A stretch of 6,959 bases of DNA from an uncultured Eubacteriales bacterium (lineage in GTDB: Bacteria; Bacillota; Clostridia; Christensenellales; UBA1242). The notes below the pieces were generated by a model that worked only from the letters and a program-made list of their open reading frames with translations, made no database searches and was not told the origin of the DNA. This document shows, piece by piece, positions 4,971-6,959 of this stretch. The DNA lies in NCBI GenBank assembly GCA_948787875.1, contig CAQFKO010000040.1, positions 3,147 to 10,105 of the forward strand. Direction: 5' to 3'. Each line of letters opens with the position of its first letter. Position 1 is the stretch's first letter. Both the position numbers and the translations under genes were made by a program.

Positions 4971-5774
4971 ATGTCTGTAAGTTTAGTTATTTTATCTATT
5001 TTAATTTTGCTAGTTATGTTTGGCGCGGGGCAGAAAATTTTGGACAGCCTCAGATTAAATGACAAATGGGCACTTGGAATTTTGATTGCTATTTGTATCG
5101 GACTTGTTATTCCTCCGATTTGGATTGGACCATATTTTTGCTTTTCAATCGGCGGATTTTTAATTCCTTTTGCACTTGTTATTTATTTGCTTATTTCTTG
5201 TGGCTGGTCAAGAGATATGCTAAGAGCCTTTATCGGCACGGTTATTGTTGCCGCAATCATTTATGGGTTAGAGTGGATTCTTCCCGCAGACCCGGAAGCA
5301 ATGATTATTGACAATACTTATATCTATGGTCTTGTTGCGGGTATTGTTGCTTATGCTCTTGGAAGAAGCAGAAGAAATGCTTTTGTTTGTGCACTTTTGG
5401 GACTTACTCTTGCTCAACTAATTCAATGGATTGTTAATTCTGCAACAAATGTTCCTACAATTTTGGGACTCGGTGTAGGCGGGGCTTTCGGTGCTTATAT
5501 TGTTTCGATTGTTATCAGTGTTGCTGTCAGCGAATTTATCGGAAGATGTTTTGAGGCAGCTACTTTGAATAAAGAAGAAAAAGAATTCAATTTTAAGACT
5601 CATACTTATGACTCAGAAAAAAATGGAAAACTCGGCGAGCCTAAAAATACGGAAGACGAGAGAATAAAAGATTTAAAAACATCGGTAAAATCAAGTTCTT
5701 CAAAGTCTTCAACCGAAAGTAAAAACAAGAAAAAATCCACTGCAACAAGCAAGACAAAGGAGGCAAAAAGTTAA
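4971..5774 (+). CDS. Polytopic membrane protein, DUF1614-like
   Basis: The function is unknown. The 267-residue product has about six or seven hydrophobic segments (roughly 3-18, 34-51, 57-77, 87-104, 117-131, 136-158 and 162-189), then a hydrophilic C-terminal tail rich in Ser, Lys, Thr and Glu (about 200-267) that looks disordered. The stretch VAGIVAYALGRSRRNAF (122-138), followed by a Leu-rich helix, and the early LRLNDKWAL pattern recall DUF1614 proteins, as I remember that family; a profile search would be needed to confirm it. The start has a perfect AAAGGAG SD at 4956-4962. The stop overlaps the spoIIP start as TAATG, so the two proteins are almost certainly co-translated, and a role in engulfment or as a membrane partner of SpoIIP is a reasonable guess, no more. 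Confidence 0.8.
   Translation: MSVSLVILSILILLVMFGAGQKILDSLRLNDKWALGILIAICIGLVIPPIWIGPYFCFSIGGFLIPFALVIYLLISCGWSRDMLRAFIGTVIVAAIIYGLEWILPADPEAMIIDNTYIYGLVAGIVAYALGRSRRNAFVCALLGLTLAQLIQWIVNSATNVPTILGLGVGGAFGAYIVSIVISVAVSEFIGRCFEAATLNKEEKEFNFKTHTYDSEKNGKLGEPKNTEDERIKDLKTSVKSSSSKSSTESKNKKKSTATSKTKEAKS
5756..5763 (+). promoter_or_regulatory. SD of spoIIP
   Basis: AAAGGAGG near the end of the preceding gene lies 10 nt before ATG 5774. It is close to the ideal anti-SD complement and fixes the spoIIP start at the TAATG overlap. Confidence 0.8.
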
Positions 5775-6959
5775 TGAAAAAATTAAAAAAACTTGTAAGC
5801 ATTGTCTTTGTACTGTGTCTTGGATTGGGAATGTTATTTGCAACATTTCCGCACTCGCCAAACCATGCGACAGGAGCAGTTGTAAACAAAAAATATTACA
5901 CAATTTATAAAGACGAAAGCAAAAGCGAAATTTTGTTTACCAAGGGTGACGAAGTAAATGCGGGTGATATGTATTTGTCGGGTGACAATAAGCTTTATGA
6001 AGTAACAAATGTTGATGATTCAAATAAAACCGCTATTGCAAAATTTATTCGTGACGAAGATTTGCCAAAATATAATGTTAGGGCAAAAACCGCAAGCAAA
6101 ACAAAAACCGCAAGTGCGGCAGTTCCAAAAAAAGTGGGTGTTTATCACACTCACAATGACGAGAGTTATTACACTCCCGATGGTGTTGATTCTGTTTATG
6201 GAAAGGGCGGTATTCATGATGTGGGCAAAGCCTTTGTAAAAAACTTAAATAAACTTGGAATCGAAACTGTTTATCGTGAAGATTTGCATCTTCCTCACAA
6301 CTCTGGCGCATATACAAGAAGCCAAGTTACCGCCGCTGCTATATTGAATAACGGCGTTGATGCGATTTTTGATTTGCACCGTGACTCTACTGCAAGAAAA
6401 TATTATTTAACCAAAGTAAATGGCGTTGAAATGAGTTCGGTTCGAATGGTTATCGGTGCATCTAGTGCAAACTATGAAGAAAACAAAAAGTTTGCATATT
6501 CTATAAAAGCATACGCAGATGCCGCTTATCCGGGCTTTATTAAAGACGTTTATATCGGAAAAGGAAATTACAACCAACAACTTACAACCCGTGCAATGTT
6601 GTTTGAAATGGGTTGCGAAAACATTGAAAAAGACCTTGCTATAAAGTCTACCGAAGTTCTTGCAAAAGTTGTTGATGTGGTTTTATACGGAAGTGAAAAC
6701 GCAAGTTCAATGTCTATTAATGATGTTGATTTGTCAGACAAAAATGGAAATAACAGCGTTATTGAAGGCTTGGCAATTTCCGACACAAATAATGGCGTAA
6801 ATTCAAATACAACGCTATTTATTGTGCTTGGAGTTATCGGCGGAATTATTTTGATTTTTGCAGGTATTATGATTTTTTCCAAAAAGGTTAGATACAAAGT
6901 CGCAAGATTTTTCTCAGAAATGTTTGCAGGAATTTTCGGAAAAAAGAAAAAAGCCGAAT
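5774..6959 (+). CDS. spoIIP: Stage II sporulation protein P, 3' end missing
   Basis: SpoIIP is the peptidoglycan hydrolase (amidase and endopeptidase) that works with SpoIID and SpoIIM during engulfment. The frame is open for 395 codons to the window edge, so the stop is not seen. An N-terminal signal anchor (about 5-24) precedes a small domain (about 41-100, including DNKLYEVTNVD) found before the hydrolase in clostridial homologues, and a Lys/Thr/Ala linker (about 104-119). The hydrolase shows GVYHTHNDESY (122-132), a conserved GAYTRS (178-183), FDLHRD (199-204), RMVIGASSANYEENKKFA (224-241), NYNQQL (265-270) and LFEMGCENIEK (276-286). H125 or H127, E130, H202 and E278 are candidate zinc or catalytic residues. 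Unlike the Bacillus protein, a second hydrophobic helix (about 347-369) and a basic end KKKKAE follow. No SpoIID or SpoIIM gene is in the window. Confidence 0.93.
   Translation, partial: MKKLKKLVSIVFVLCLGLGMLFATFPHSPNHATGAVVNKKYYTIYKDESKSEILFTKGDEVNAGDMYLSGDNKLYEVTNVDDSNKTAIAKFIRDEDLPKYNVRAKTASKTKTASAAVPKKVGVYHTHNDESYYTPDGVDSVYGKGGIHDVGKAFVKNLNKLGIETVYREDLHLPHNSGAYTRSQVTAAAILNNGVDAIFDLHRDSTARKYYLTKVNGVEMSSVRMVIGASSANYEENKKFAYSIKAYADAAYPGFIKDVYIGKGNYNQQLTTRAMLFEMGCENIEKDLAIKSTEVLAKVVDVVLYGSENASSMSINDVDLSDKNGNNSVIEGLAISDTNNGVNSNTTLFIVLGVIGGIILIFAGIMIFSKKVRYKVARFFSEMFAGIFGKKKKAE
6084..6114 (+). repeat. Short in-frame repeat in the spoIIP linker
   Basis: CAAAAACCGCAAG occurs at 6084-6096 and 6102-6114, an 18-bp (six-codon) period. 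It encodes the low-complexity KTASKTKTAS linker between the N-terminal domain and the hydrolase of SpoIIP. Length variation between strains would be tolerated here. Confidence 0.6.

Noticed and set aside
6108..6119. Small hairpin CCGC-AAGT-GCGG in the spoIIP linker
   Set aside because: The stem is only 4 bp with no T-tract, inside a low-complexity coding repeat, so it is probably incidental.

Overview
The window is AT-rich bacterial DNA with dense coding and short intergenic gaps. A sporulation sigma factor of the sigma-G type, a YlmC/YmxH-family protein and a SpoIIP cell-wall hydrolase point to an endospore-forming member of the Firmicutes, most probably a Clostridia-like lineage. The proteins are fairly divergent from the Bacillus and Clostridium versions I know, so an uncultured relative is plausible, but genus cannot be read from this sequence. 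No rRNA, tRNA, insertion sequence, phage gene or CRISPR array was seen.

Layout. (1) 33-803, minus strand: sigG, the late forespore sigma factor. (2) 804-891: a divergent control region with a perfect A7T7 palindrome, a good SD for sigG and a sigma-A-like promoter whose TATAAT lies 5 nt from the ylmC start codon. (3) 892-1296: ylmC/ymxH. (4) 1372-1893: nrdR, the ribonucleotide reductase repressor, with its own promoter and SD, closed by an intrinsic terminator. (5) 1947-4924: a tightly packed feoA-feoB-rluA-like cluster. feoA begins inside a perfect 17-bp palindrome resembling a Fur-type operator, feoB overlaps feoA, and the pseudouridine synthase overlaps feoB by 56 nt. (6) 4936-4970: a hairpin followed by T7, whose 3' arm is the SD of the next gene. 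(7) 4971-5774: a polytopic membrane protein resembling DUF1614, and 5774 to the window end: spoIIP, without its stop codon, joined by a TAATG overlap.

Functionally there are three themes. Sporulation control and engulfment are represented by SigG, the YlmC-like protein, and SpoIIP with its membrane partner. Nucleotide supply is represented by NrdR. Ferrous iron uptake is represented by FeoA and FeoB, with an rRNA or tRNA pseudouridine synthase apparently riding on the same message. sigG, ylmC and nrdR are commonly neighbours in Clostridia, but here sigG points away from the other two.

I did not find a clearly new multi-gene system. The observations most worth following are an FeoB whose G4 motif has lost the guanine-specifying aspartate (NMYA instead of NxxD) and whose C-terminus carries what looks like a fused FeoB-associated Cys-rich segment; the palindrome on the feoA start codon; and the terminator-like, SD-sequestering hairpin before the spoIIP operon, which contains a CATACTA element that could be a forespore-type -10.
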